A stretch of 64,000 nucleotides of DNA from an uncultured Acidimicrobiales bacterium (GCA_937922785.1 CALAJQ010000012.1:1-64000); one strand, 5' to 3'; positions 34,752 to 42,769 are shown, numbered from the stretch's first letter. The notes: generated by a model not told the origin, from the sequence alone. Made by a program: numbers and translations.

Positions 34752-35828
34752 ATGGATAACCGGACCACCAACGCAGTCTTGCGGGCACTTGTCCAGGTAG
34801 CACCAGGTTCGCCCCTACGCGAGGGTCTAGACCGTGTACTCCAGTCCGGCCGAGGCGGCCTGATCGTCATTGGTGACAGCCATGACGTTTTGAACATTTG
34901 CTCGGGCGGATTTCTGCTTGATGCCGCTTTCACGCCACAGCGACTGTCCGAACTTGCCAAGATGGACGGCGCAATCATTCTCGCCAACGACGCCAGCCGA
35001 ATTGCTCGTGCGAATGTTCACCTTGTTCCTAATCCCAACGTGCCAACGGCCGAAACCGGCACCCGGCACCGGACCGCCGAACGGGTCGCCCGTTCACTAA
35101 ACGTGCCCGTAATCGCCGTTTCGGAAAGCCGCAAGGAAATCCAGGTTTATGTCGGTGACGAGCGCCACCCACTGGACAGTGTTGGACGGCTCTTGGATCG
35201 TTCAAACCAGGCGATTCAAACTCTTGAACGGTTCCGGAACCGACTTTCTGGTGTCGCCACCAAGCTGACTGCGCTTGAAGTTGAAGACCTTGTGACGCCC
35301 AGGGATGTGCTCGAAGTGCTTCAAAGAACCGAGATGGTGGCCCGAATCTCAAGCGAGATTGAACGCAACCTGATCGAACTTGGTTCTGACGGTCGCTTGG
35401 TTCGGCTCCAAACCGACGAGCTAGTTGGCGGAATGGTGGACGATCGTCGATCAATCATTCGTGACTACTTCTCGCCCGCCCCCGGCGTCACGGTAGATGA
35501 CGCCATGGAAGCGATGAGCGATCTCGATGACGAGACCCTTCTCGATGACGATGTTTTAGCCAAGACTCTTCACCTTCCGGTTCCGAACGGCGAAGTTGAG
35601 CAAAGCCTGAGCCCGCGTGGTTACCGAATCATGTCTCGAATGCCTCGGCTTAGTTCCCAAGACGTGGACGCGCTGGTGGAGAAGTTCGGCAACCTCGATG
35701 CCGTGTTAAGTGCAAGCCGCGACGACTTGGCGTCAGTTCCAGGGTTTGACGAACAAAAAGCCCGAGCAGTCAAGAAGAGCCTGGGCCGTATGGTCGAGAG
35801 AGCGTTAGACCGTTATCAGTCTCGTTAG
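34752..35828 (+). CDS. disA: DNA-integrity scanning diadenylate cyclase DisA
   Basis: Makes cyclic di-AMP from two ATP and scans DNA for branched structures. The 358-aa protein has the DAC-domain motifs MDGAIILANDASRI (DGA at 72-74) and GTRHRTAER (RHR at 105-107), a helical middle domain, and a C-terminal helix-hairpin-helix domain (FGNLDAVLSASRDDLASVPGF). Both catalytic motifs are intact. The 3' end overlaps the convergent Crp/Fnr gene by 4 bases. In mycobacteria carD follows this locus; here it does not. Confidence 0.97.
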   Translation: MDNRTTNAVLRALVQVAPGSPLREGLDRVLQSGRGGLIVIGDSHDVLNICSGGFLLDAAFTPQRLSELAKMDGAIILANDASRIARANVHLVPNPNVPTAETGTRHRTAERVARSLNVPVIAVSESRKEIQVYVGDERHPLDSVGRLLDRSNQAIQTLERFRNRLSGVATKLTALEVEDLVTPRDVLEVLQRTEMVARISSEIERNLIELGSDGRLVRLQTDELVGGMVDDRRSIIRDYFSPAPGVTVDDAMEAMSDLDDETLLDDDVLAKTLHLPVPNGEVEQSLSPRGYRIMSRMPRLSSQDVDALVEKFGNLDAVLSASRDDLASVPGFDEQKARAVKKSLGRMVERALDRYQSR

Positions 35829-36484
35829 GTCGAGCGGATTTCGAGCTGCTTGCGGTTAACGATTGCGTAGCGACGATCTCGTTGTTCGATCCAGCCTAGC
35901 TTCACGAAGCTAGCAATGGCTTTGTTGACACGCTCCCGGCTGGCGCCAACCATTCCGGCTAGTTCTTCCTGAGTAACCGGCAACGCGAACTCGTCACGGT
36001 CCCCAGCTATCTCAAGCAGCCGTTTGGCCGTGCGCCCCGTCACGTCGAGGAAGACTGAATCGGCCAACACGCCGTCCATGTTTCTAAGCCGGCGGGCCAT
36101 AAGCGCAACGGCCTGCCAGAGCTGACTTGGCTGAGCTGCATACAATTCGCGAACCGGGGCGTAGGGAATCACGATTACTTGCGAAGTTTCCAACGCTCGC
36201 CCGTCGGTGGAACGGTCTTGAGAGTCAAACAGCGGCATCTCGCCAAAGAGGTCACCGTCTTCCATCAGCGCAACGACCGATTCTCGGCCATCAACTGATC
36301 GGTTGACCATGGCGATTCGGCCTGAAACTGTCACGAACAGCTCGTCGGGCTCTTCACCCTCGGTGAAGAGAACGTCGCCTCGGCGAAGCTCCCGCATGAT
36401 TGCGCTTTCAGCGATCTTGTCGATCCACTCCTCATCCAGTTCGGAGAACAACGCAACCTGTCTAAGTAAGTCTTTGTCGACCAT
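35825..36484 (-). CDS. Crp/Fnr-family transcriptional regulator
   Basis: A 219-aa regulator with a cyclic-nucleotide-binding-type domain (GDVLFTEGEEPDELFVTVSGRIAM, GDLFGEMPLFDSQDRS) and a C-terminal HTH (VTQEELAGMVGASRERVNKAIASF). The phosphate-binding cassette-like region has GEMPLF and RSTDGRAL, similar to Crp-type proteins of actinobacteria. I use the ATG at 36484; an in-frame TTG lies 9 bases earlier. TAGGTT lies 7 bases upstream on the minus strand. There are no Fe-S cysteines, so it is not a classical FNR. The gene occupies the place where carD is found in mycobacteria. Confidence 0.9.
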   Translation of the reverse strand: MVDKDLLRQVALFSELDEEWIDKIAESAIMRELRRGDVLFTEGEEPDELFVTVSGRIAMVNRSVDGRESVVALMEDGDLFGEMPLFDSQDRSTDGRALETSQVIVIPYAPVRELYAAQPSQLWQAVALMARRLRNMDGVLADSVFLDVTGRTAKRLLEIAGDRDEFALPVTQEELAGMVGASRERVNKAIASFVKLGWIEQRDRRYAIVNRKQLEIRST

Positions 36485-36539
36485 TCTGATCAACCTACAA
36501 CATCAGAACCATCGAGACAGACCCAGTATCGTCAATTAG

Positions 36540-37163
36540 GTGAACATATGGTCAGTAATAGTCGCCGGAGGGTCTGGAACTCGCTACGGCGCAATGAAGC
36601 AACTTGAGATTCTGGGCCATCAGCGTGTTCTTGATTGGGCTATCGAAGCTATGAGTCGGGTTAGCCAGGGCGTCGTCGTGGTGACGCCTGTGGACAGGGT
36701 GGTTGAGATCAAAGCCACCTTGGCCGAAGAAGTCTTAGTTGTTGCTGGTGGCAGCTCGCGGGCGGGGTCTGTCCGTGCGGGGCTAGGCGCAGTTACGTCC
36801 GACGCCACTCATGTGCTGGTTCACGACGCAGCTAGGCCACTGACGCCGCCCGAGCTGGTGGATCGGGTCATAGCGGCGCTAGCTGACGGGGCCGACGGTG
36901 CAATTCCTGTGGTTGGTGTGACCGACACTTTGCGCACTGTTTCTGGCGAAGCAGTGGACCGAACCGAATATGTAGCTGTGCAAACTCCACAAGGGTTCAA
37001 AGTGGATATTTTGCGGGCCGCTCACTCAGGGGGTGGAGAAGCGACAGATGATGCCACACTGGTGAGCCGTAACGGCGCAGTCGTGGTTCATACCCAAGGT
37101 GATCCTCGAAATATGAAGATCACGGTTTCTCAAGACTTGCTAGCAGCTGAGGCTCAACTATGA
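36540..37163 (+). CDS. ispD: 2-C-methyl-D-erythritol 4-phosphate cytidylyltransferase
   Basis: Third step of the MEP isoprenoid pathway: CTP plus MEP gives CDP-ME. The 207-aa protein has AGGSGTRYG near the N terminus, LVHDAARPL and QTPQGF. It starts at GTG, 7 bases behind TATCGT. Its stop overlaps the ispF start (ATGA). The pathway supplies the prenyl synthase at 23556. It is slightly shorter than the E. coli enzyme (236 aa). Confidence 0.95.
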   Translation: MNIWSVIVAGGSGTRYGAMKQLEILGHQRVLDWAIEAMSRVSQGVVVVTPVDRVVEIKATLAEEVLVVAGGSSRAGSVRAGLGAVTSDATHVLVHDAARPLTPPELVDRVIAALADGADGAIPVVGVTDTLRTVSGEAVDRTEYVAVQTPQGFKVDILRAAHSGGGEATDDATLVSRNGAVVVHTQGDPRNMKITVSQDLLAAEAQL

Positions 37164-37669
37164 GTGAGACAATTCCAATGGGCGCTCTCCGAGTGGGGCA
37201 TGGCTTCGACGTGCACCGCTGGTCAGATGACCCGGAGCGGGCGATGATTCTCGGGGGTGTGACCCTAAGCGGTCCCGGACTTGATGGCCACAGTGATGCA
37301 GATGCAGTGACTCACGCATGTATCGATGCCCTTTTGAGTGCAGCTGGGATGGGTGATATCGGTTCGTGGTTTCCCGACACCGATGACAGGTATTCGGGAG
37401 CCAACAGCGTCGAGCTGCTTTCCCAGGTGGCCACGGCGCTTGCTCAAGCCGGCTGGGCGGTCGCCAATGTCGACATCACGGTTATTTGTGATCAACCAAA
37501 GATCGGACCCCACAAGGCTGTGATGCAAAGCAACCTCAGTGCGGCTGCTGGCGCCAGTGTGACGGTAAAGGGCAAGACCACCGAAGGCCTAGCTGGACTC
37601 CAAGGTGGAGTGCAGTGTCAGGCGGTTGCGTTGATAACCCAGCGAACAACACAGATCGGAGCCAGCTAA
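37160..37669 (+). CDS. ispF: 2-C-methyl-D-erythritol 2,4-cyclodiphosphate synthase
   Basis: Cyclises CDP-ME-2-phosphate in the MEP pathway. The 169-aa protein has the zinc-site motifs GHGFDVHRW and DGHSDADAVTH, then IGSWFPDTD and KGKTTEGLAGLQGG. The last segment departs from the common KATTTE.LGFTGRGEG, where the cytidine is held, but the key residues are kept. Coupled to ispD by ATGA and to the next gene by TAATG. Confidence 0.95.
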   Translation: MSETIPMGALRVGHGFDVHRWSDDPERAMILGGVTLSGPGLDGHSDADAVTHACIDALLSAAGMGDIGSWFPDTDDRYSGANSVELLSQVATALAQAGWAVANVDITVICDQPKIGPHKAVMQSNLSAAAGASVTVKGKTTEGLAGLQGGVQCQAVALITQRTTQIGAS

Positions 37670-38685
37670 TGGCCGGTAAAAGAGGCAAGCGGCCCAGTGG
37701 GCCTAGTCGGAACCCCAAACAGCCGGGTCGAGATCCTAAACAACAGAGCACCGGCGGTCGAAGAGGTGCCTCCCAGGCGCGCCGTGCGGCCGAAGGCGCC
37801 TCTGGCCCCAAATCTGGCGGCCCGAAGTCCGGCCCAAAGGGCGGCGGCCCAAAGTCTGGGTCCAAAGGCGGTGGCCCTAGAGCTGGTGGAGCTAGGCCGA
37901 ACTCAGGAGCCAAGGGTCAAGGTGGAACCAAACGCGGCCGCCCAAAGGGCCTTGGAGGCGACCATGTAGAAGGCCGCCAGGCCGTTCGTGAGTTGCTGCT
38001 TGCCGGTAATCGTCGAGTTCACGAGGTCTTGATGATCGAGGATCTGGACCCTGCCGGGATCCTCGAAGACATCACAGAGCTAAGCATTGAAATGAACCTG
38101 TCGTTCAAGCTGATGAACCGGCGCCGGTTTGAGTCAGAGGCGTTGACACAAAGCCACCAAGGGGTCATGGCGCGGGCTCAGCCATTGCCCGAAGCAGAGC
38201 TTGACGATCTAGCTCTGGCCAAGGGGGCGTTTCTATTGGTCCTGGACGGGGTGACTGACCCCGGGAACCTCGGGGCGATGCTTCGAACCGCCGAATGCGC
38301 CGGAGTAACCGGCGTAGTCATGCCCAAGCATCGGGCAGTACACATAACTCCTACAGCCGCCAAGAATGCAGCCGGGGCAATCGAACACCTGCCAATGGCC
38401 CTTGTTGGCGGGATCCCTCGTGCGATCGCGCGGATGCAGGAACTTGGCGTCATAACTATCGGCCTCGATGGCGGAGGCGACGACTCGCTTTTCGATCTCG
38501 AGCTGCCAAGCGACGTTGGCGTTGCTCTGGTTATGGGTTCTGAGGGCGACGGGCTAAGCCAGCTAGCGGCCAAGCGAGTGGACTACTTGGCCAACATCCC
38601 AATGAAGGGCCGTCTAAATAGCTTGAATGTGGCCATGGCCGGGGCCGTTGCCTGTTTCGAAGTAGTGAGGCGAAGGTCTGCCTAA
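37669..38685 (+). CDS. rlmB: SpoU-family 23S rRNA (guanosine-2'-O)-methyltransferase RlmB
   Basis: A 338-aa TrmH/RlmB methyltransferase. Residues 1-100 are a basic, disordered Lys/Gly/Pro tail with repeats like KSGGPKSGPKGGG, probably RNA-contacting and longer than usual. Then come a substrate-binding domain (HVEGRQAVRELLLAGNRRVH) and the knotted catalytic domain with motifs LDGVTDPGNLGAMLRTAE, VMGSEGDGLS and IPMKGRLNSLNVAMAGAV. The start overlaps the ispF stop by one base; an earlier GTG at 37615 is shadow. Mycobacteria have cysS between ispF and rlmB, but it is missing here. Confidence 0.95.
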   Translation: MAGKRGKRPSGPSRNPKQPGRDPKQQSTGGRRGASQARRAAEGASGPKSGGPKSGPKGGGPKSGSKGGGPRAGGARPNSGAKGQGGTKRGRPKGLGGDHVEGRQAVRELLLAGNRRVHEVLMIEDLDPAGILEDITELSIEMNLSFKLMNRRRFESEALTQSHQGVMARAQPLPEAELDDLALAKGAFLLVLDGVTDPGNLGAMLRTAECAGVTGVVMPKHRAVHITPTAAKNAAGAIEHLPMALVGGIPRAIARMQELGVITIGLDGGGDDSLFDLELPSDVGVALVMGSEGDGLSQLAAKRVDYLANIPMKGRLNSLNVAMAGAVACFEVVRRRSA

Positions 38686-38686
38686 A

Positions 38687-38738
38687 CCGTTCTGGCTGTG
38701 CCAGCAACCGGATTCGGTTCCCGACACAGCCAGAACGG
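38687..38738 (+). terminator. Cruciform-like hairpin after rlmB
   Basis: CCGTTCTGGCTGTG and CACAGCCAGAACGG form a perfect 14-bp stem. The loop contains a second small stem (AACCG/CGGTT). It starts 1 base after the rlmB stop. There is no strong U tract, so a terminator or mRNA-stabilising role is inferred. Confidence 0.6.
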
Positions 38739-38740
38739 CG

Positions 38741-38851
38741 TATTTGGGGCCCGAGCCGTTCGCTTCGCTCACTAACCGAGTTTCGGCCCTGGGGGCCAAA
38801 ACATCGCTCCTGCGCACTTCAGACGGTAACTCGCCCCTATTTGGGGCCCGA
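38741..38851. repeat. Duplication of the tRNA-Thr 3' end bracketing a small repeat
   Basis: TATTTGGGGCCCGA occurs at 38741-38754 and again at 38838-38851, where it is the 3' end (acceptor and CCA) of tRNA-Thr with its flank. The two copies are identical over 14 bases and start 97 bases apart. Between them lies the dispersed 52-bp repeat. This is an att-like arrangement on a very small scale. Confidence 0.7.
38755..38806 (-). repeat. Dispersed 52-bp repeat, copy 2
   Basis: Inverted copy of 23348-23399 with 50 of 52 bases identical. It lies within the duplicated tRNA 3' ends and carries the GGCCCTGGGGGCC hairpin. Confidence 0.85.
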
Positions 38852-38918
38852 AAAGGGACTCGAACCCTTGACCTGCTGTTTACAAGACAGCTGCTCTAGC
38901 CAACTGAGCTATTCGGGC
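38842..38918 (-). tRNA. tRNA-Thr (anticodon UGU)
   Basis: The minus strand folds as a cloverleaf: acceptor GCCCGAA/TTCGGGC, D stem GCTC/GAGC, anticodon stem GCTGT/ACAGC with loop CTTGTAA (anticodon TGT), and T stem AAGGG/CCCTT with loop TTCGAGT. CCA is encoded at the 3' end (38844-38842) after a C discriminator. Length is 77 including CCA. Confidence 0.97.
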
Positions 38919-38978
38919 ATTGCTAGTAGGATAGTTGCTTGACGCGGTTCTAGGCGCTCAAAGTGCTAGAACCTCTAA

Positions 38979-39014
38979 GAAGAACCTAGCTTTTGAGAAG
39001 AACCTAGCTTTTTC
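38979..39014 (+). repeat. 18-bp direct duplication upstream of the LytR_C gene
   Basis: GAAGAACCTAGCTTTT occurs twice with a period of 18 bases, followed by two looser repeats of CTTTTAATAACAACTGC. The area is AT-richer than its surroundings and lies between tRNA-Thr and the LytR_C gene, so both promoters may be here. Confidence 0.6.
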
Positions 39015-39074
39015 ACTACCACTCTGCTTTTAATAACAACTGCGCTTTCAATAACCACTGCGGGAGATTTAACA

Positions 39075-39668
39075 ATGACAACAGGTGCACATAACGCCGG
39101 AGGTTTCACCAAGTCGGCGGGAGCCAGTGCAATTAGGGGCATTTTGGTAATTGCCGCCGCTGTTGTTGTTGGCGTCTTGTTGATGGGTAGAGGCCTTTCT
39201 GACACCAACATTGAGGCTGCTGCGGCGGAAAAGACCGAGACCACACTGCCTGAAAGCGGCGCCGAAGGTGACGGCGGCGAGGGAGAAACCACAATCCCGC
39301 CAACAACCGAGCCAACCTCGACCACCGAAGCACCTCCGGCCGAGCCTGAACTACGGGATCCAAGCATGGTTGCTGCACTGGTTCTGAATGCCGCTGAAGG
39401 CAAGCCTGGTATTGCGGGCCGTGGTACGGACGTGCTTAAGCCGCTTGGTTACGTCACCCTCAAGCCCGAGAACGCAACTGTTGACGGCCCGACCGCAATT
39501 CTGTTCGCCGAGGGTTACGCCGCTGAAGCGGCTGCTGTCGCCGAGGCATTTAGCCTTGATCCCACCACTTTCGTGAAGCCGCTCGATCCGGCAAACCCGC
39601 CAGTTGAGGACACCCAAGCCGCAAACGTGATTGTAATCATCGGTGTCGACGGGGCCATTGACATCTAG
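39075..39668 (+). CDS. Membrane-anchored LytR_C-domain protein
   Basis: A 197-aa protein. One N-terminal membrane helix (about residues 20-37, GILVIAAAVVVGVLLMG) is followed by a Thr/Glu/Pro linker and an outer LytR C-terminal-type domain (MVAALVLNAAEGKPGIAGRG, LKPLGYVTL, NVIVIIGVDG). It lacks the catalytic LytR-CpsA-Psr domain. Such stand-alone LytR_C proteins are common in actinobacteria and are thought to act at the cell wall. GGGAG lies 8 bases before the ATG. The stop overlaps the next gene. Confidence 0.85.
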   Translation: MTTGAHNAGGFTKSAGASAIRGILVIAAAVVVGVLLMGRGLSDTNIEAAAAEKTETTLPESGAEGDGGEGETTIPPTTEPTSTTEAPPAEPELRDPSMVAALVLNAAEGKPGIAGRGTDVLKPLGYVTLKPENATVDGPTAILFAEGYAAEAAAVAEAFSLDPTTFVKPLDPANPPVEDTQAANVIVIIGVDGAIDI

Positions 39669-40659
39669 TCAGCGGGTAGTTCTAGCCTTTGACAAGTTTC
39701 GCGGCACGGCGTCGGCTGATGATCTAGTACAGGCGTGTTCTGACGCCCTTGAGGGCCTCGATTTTGAGCCAATCGGAATTCCTCTCGCCGATGGGGGAGA
39801 GGGTTCGCTGTCGGTAGTTGGCGGACCGAACAAAACAACCACAGTCACTGGCCCGCTTGGCGATCCTGTGGATGCACGATGGCGGCTTGAAGGCCGCACT
39901 GCGTTCATCGAAATGGCGGCTGCGTCGGGCCGAGATCTGGTTGGCGATGACAACGACCCGCTGGCCGCAGACACTCTTGGCACCGGAGAGCTGATCTCAA
40001 CTGCGGTAGAGCTTGGGGCACGAACCATTTTTGTGATGGTTGGAGGTTCGGCCACTACCGACGGGGGCTACGGGGCGATACGTGCGCTACCACCCGCCCC
40101 CCGATTCAAAGAGATAGATCTTGTGGTCGCTTGCGACGTTGACACCGCATTTGTAGACGCGGCCGCAGTATTTGGCCCCCAGAAGGGTGCGACTCCCGCT
40201 CAAGTCAAATTGCTGACCGGCAGACTCGAGAGACTTGTGCAGGTGTATGAGGAGAGGTTCGGAGTGGACGTCTCCAAAATCAAAGGAGCTGGTGCCGCGG
40301 GCGGTCTGGCCGGAGGTTTGGCCGCCGTTGGTGGGCGGCTCGAAAGCGGCTTTGAGATACTTGCCGAGCATGCACAGCTGGACATTGCCCTAAAGGACGC
40401 CGCATTGGCCGTTACTGGCGAAGGACTGCTGGACGACATGAGCTTTCAGGGCAAGGTCGTTGGAGGAGTGTCCAGGTGGGCCGCAGCGGCGAAAGTGCCC
40501 ACGTTGGCAGTGGTTGGGGACGTCGCTGAGGACGTCTCAATTCCGACCAACGTTACGGTTGTCTCTCTGGCCGAGCGCTTTGGCGTGGATGCTGCGTTTG
40601 AGAAAACGGTGGAGCTGGTGGTTCAAGCCGTTGTGTCGTCGCTGCCAGCCAAAAACTGA
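39643..40659 (+). CDS. Glycerate 2-kinase (GK-I/GlxK family)
   Basis: Phosphorylates glycerate with ATP, usually to 2-phosphoglycerate. Family segments are VVLAFDKFRGTASADDL at the N terminus, IPLADGGEGSL, GGSATTDGGYGA, GAGAAGGLAGGL and VTGEGLLDD. The start is uncertain: GTG at 39643 overlaps the previous gene by 26 bases, and TTG at 39658 is an alternative. Its neighbour 40848-41735 is a glucosyl-3-phosphoglycerate synthase, so the pair links glycerate, phosphoglycerate and glucosylglycerate. Confidence 0.9.
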   Translation: MSTGPLTSSQRVVLAFDKFRGTASADDLVQACSDALEGLDFEPIGIPLADGGEGSLSVVGGPNKTTTVTGPLGDPVDARWRLEGRTAFIEMAAASGRDLVGDDNDPLAADTLGTGELISTAVELGARTIFVMVGGSATTDGGYGAIRALPPAPRFKEIDLVVACDVDTAFVDAAAVFGPQKGATPAQVKLLTGRLERLVQVYEERFGVDVSKIKGAGAAGGLAGGLAAVGGRLESGFEILAEHAQLDIALKDAALAVTGEGLLDDMSFQGKVVGGVSRWAAAAKVPTLAVVGDVAEDVSIPTNVTVVSLAERFGVDAAFEKTVELVVQAVVSSLPAKN

Positions 40660-40838
40660 TAGCCGACCCACAGCACCGCAGCCAAGATCGCGAGAAACAG
40701 GAACGACTTGATCAGCGTCAGCACAAACCCAAATATCAGCCGGGCCACGATCAGAGCAATGACGGCTCCGCCCACCATTACTGCGCCTCTTGCTACCGGA
40801 GAACTTGAAGTTTGTGCGGATAGGTCATTGCGAGCCAT
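40623..40838 (-). CDS. Small membrane protein of unknown function
   Basis: A 71-aa protein with two closely spaced hydrophobic stretches (GAVMVGGAVIALIVARLIFGF and LIKSFLFLAILAAVLWVGY) and short polar ends. It follows the GpgS-like gene on the same strand by 9 bases, so it is probably in that operon. The 3' end overlaps the convergent glycerate kinase gene by 37 bases. No known family was recognised. Confidence 0.7.
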   Translation of the reverse strand: MARNDLSAQTSSSPVARGAVMVGGAVIALIVARLIFGFVLTLIKSFLFLAILAAVLWVGYQFLAGSDDTTA

Positions 40839-40847
40839 GGCTCCACG

Positions 40848-41735
40848 CTAGTCGTCCAAGTAGCCGTCTAGGGTGGCGACCGGTGGCCGATCTCCCAATC
40901 GAACTGTCGCGTTGCCCATGTGGGGGCGCACAAGTTCCAACTCAGGTGGAATGTTGGTTAGACCGGCACGACGAAGCGCCATTCCGAGAATCGCTGCACT
41001 TTGCGGGCCCAACTCTCGCAAAGGACGGTTGCGGTGAACGCGTGTGCCAAGATCGACCTGGGCGATTACGTCGGGCCCATGTGCGGCAACCAGGTCGATA
41101 AGCATCGCTAGGTCAACTGCGTAACCCTGGCTGAAATGGATGGCCTCAAGAAGGCTTCGCCGGCCACCGAATTCACCTGACAGAGGCTGGACAAGGCCGC
41201 CGAGTTCAGGGAATAGCGACGCGATAATCGGGCGAGCCATTAGCTCAGTCACCCGGCCGCCTCCTTCACCGTCGTCACGCAACGGCCTCTGGTAGAAGCC
41301 CTTTACGAAACCGATCTCACTGTTGGTTAGCAGCGGCCCGATTATGCCGAGAATAAAGCGGTTGTCATAGTTGCGAATGTCTGCGTCGCACCATGAGATC
41401 ACCTCTCCCGAGCTTGCATACAGCGACTTCCACAACGCTTCGCCTTTTCCGTGCCCCTTGCCGTGCTCAGCCAAGATGTCTGCCGCAGACAAGACGATTG
41501 CGCCTTCCTCAGCGGCGATGTGGGCCGTTTCGTCTTCGGAATGGTCATCGATAACCAGTAGTTCATCAACGAGGCCATGTTTGAGCACAAGCTCGGTGTG
41601 AATGGCCGACACAATCGGCCCGATCGTTGCGGCTTCGTCTTTGGCGGGCAGGGCCACCGTGACGGTGGTATCTCCCTTCAAACCCGCTAATTCAGCGGGA
41701 TCAAACTGGAGATAGTCATAAGTTGCGATGGGCAC
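40848..41735 (-). CDS. gpgS: Glucosyl-3-phosphoglycerate synthase (GT81-like)
   Basis: A 295-aa GT-A-fold glycosyltransferase resembling mycobacterial GpgS, which moves glucose from a nucleotide sugar to 3-phosphoglycerate, the first step to glucosylglycerate and methylglucose lipopolysaccharides. Seen are VTVALPAKDEAATIG, the metal-binding WCDADIRNY, GFVKGFYQRP, GRVTELMARP, GGLVQPLSGEFGGRRSLLE and YAVDLAMLID. The phosphatase (GpgP) is not adjacent. The symbol is given because the family motifs are clear; activity is inferred. Confidence 0.9.
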   Translation of the reverse strand: MPIATYDYLQFDPAELAGLKGDTTVTVALPAKDEAATIGPIVSAIHTELVLKHGLVDELLVIDDHSEDETAHIAAEEGAIVLSAADILAEHGKGHGKGEALWKSLYASSGEVISWCDADIRNYDNRFILGIIGPLLTNSEIGFVKGFYQRPLRDDGEGGGRVTELMARPIIASLFPELGGLVQPLSGEFGGRRSLLEAIHFSQGYAVDLAMLIDLVAAHGPDVIAQVDLGTRVHRNRPLRELGPQSAAILGMALRRAGLTNIPPELELVRPHMGNATVRLGDRPPVATLDGYLDD

Positions 41736-41862
41736 AGTAGGTCTCTCGAAGCCGGTTTTGAGCCGTCCGGCTCATGGATAAACGCCGACAGTTTCCGAAT
41801 TTAGAAGAGTACGCGGTCAGAACAGAAACCGGCGCAAAGTTCAGCGGGAACCAAGGCACTCG

Positions 41863-41885
41863 GCCAGCGATTTCAAATCGCTGGC
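41863..41885. terminator. Hairpin in the gpgS-fdhD divergent region
   Basis: GCCAGCGAT and ATCGCTGGC pair around TTCAA, followed on the plus strand by TGTTGCCGTTTTT. This resembles an intrinsic terminator although no gene ends just upstream on that strand. It could be an attenuator-like leader structure before fdhD. Confidence 0.4.
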
Positions 41886-41948
41886 TGTTGCCGTTTTTGG
41901 GTGCTGTACAGTTGCGCGGATGGTTAGCCAAATCAATCTCCGGGTCTG

Positions 41949-42749
41949 ATGGTCCGCACTCGAAGCGAGTCCTCGCTAGTCAGGCGGCTTAGCGAGGATG
42001 GTTCTGGTCGGCGACCCGATGACCTTGTAGTGGAGGAGCCTCTTTCGGTTCTTCTCGATGACATTCAGATCAGTTCGACGATGCGAACGCCTGGACACGA
42101 TTTTGAGTTGGCGGCGGGGTTCTGCCACACCGAAGGCGTTCTAGACGGGGCTCCGATTGTTGGCATCCGCTACTGCGGAACAGGGCGCCCAGCGGACTCA
42201 GACTTCAACGTGGTGTCGGTGGACACCGATGGCAAAGCGCCCGCTCCAACACCGAGGTTGGGCTCAACTTCGTCATCGTGTGGACTTTGTGGAGCCGAGG
42301 CCATTGGCGAGCTGACTGAACGATTGCAGGTGCTTGCCGAATACGAACCATGGTCAACCCAGATGCTCCTCTCACTACCGGGTCGAGCTGAGACCCATCA
42401 AGATCTTTACACAGCAACTGGGGCAACTCACTCGGCTGCAGCATTCACCCGAGATGGGGAAATGCTTGTTCTCAGGGAGGACATCGGTCGGCACAATGCC
42501 GTAGACAAGGTCATCGGCCGATTGCTGATGGACTCTCAATTGCCGGCGACTGACCTTGCGCTGTTTGTAAGCGGTCGGGCATCGTTCGAAATGGTGCAAA
42601 AGGCTTGGGCTGCTGGGTTTACTGCGCTGGTAGCGGTTAGCGGACCATCGTCGTTAGCGGTCGCCACCGCCAAGCAAGCCGGAATGACCGTGATCGGATT
42701 TGCGCGAGGGTCAAACGGCACCCTCTACAGCCCGACAGAGGCGCTTTAG
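41949..42749 (+). CDS. fdhD: Formate dehydrogenase accessory sulfurtransferase FdhD
   Basis: FdhD transfers sulphur from a cysteine desulphurase to the Mo-bisPGD cofactor of formate dehydrogenases. The 266-aa protein has the STSSSCGLCGAEAIGEL motif with the reactive CxxC cysteines, LREDIGRHNAVDKVIG and FVSGRASFEMVQKAW. The start at 41949 is an ATG without a strong SD. No formate dehydrogenase is in the window, but the gene implies one in the genome. Confidence 0.95.
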   Translation: MVRTRSESSLVRRLSEDGSGRRPDDLVVEEPLSVLLDDIQISSTMRTPGHDFELAAGFCHTEGVLDGAPIVGIRYCGTGRPADSDFNVVSVDTDGKAPAPTPRLGSTSSSCGLCGAEAIGELTERLQVLAEYEPWSTQMLLSLPGRAETHQDLYTATGATHSAAAFTRDGEMLVLREDIGRHNAVDKVIGRLLMDSQLPATDLALFVSGRASFEMVQKAWAAGFTALVAVSGPSSLAVATAKQAGMTVIGFARGSNGTLYSPTEAL

Positions 42750-42756
42750 GAAGTCC

Positions 42757-42762
42757 TAGGCT
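42757..42762 (+). promoter_or_regulatory. -10 box of hemQ
   Basis: TAGGCT is followed by 7 bases and the ATG at 42770, the leaderless spacing. Confidence 0.45.
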
Positions 42763-42769
42763 GGGCGGT

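Noticed and set aside
37536-37913. Minus-strand Pro/Gly-rich frame at the start of rlmB
   Set aside because: Shadow of the basic Gly/Lys tail of RlmB.
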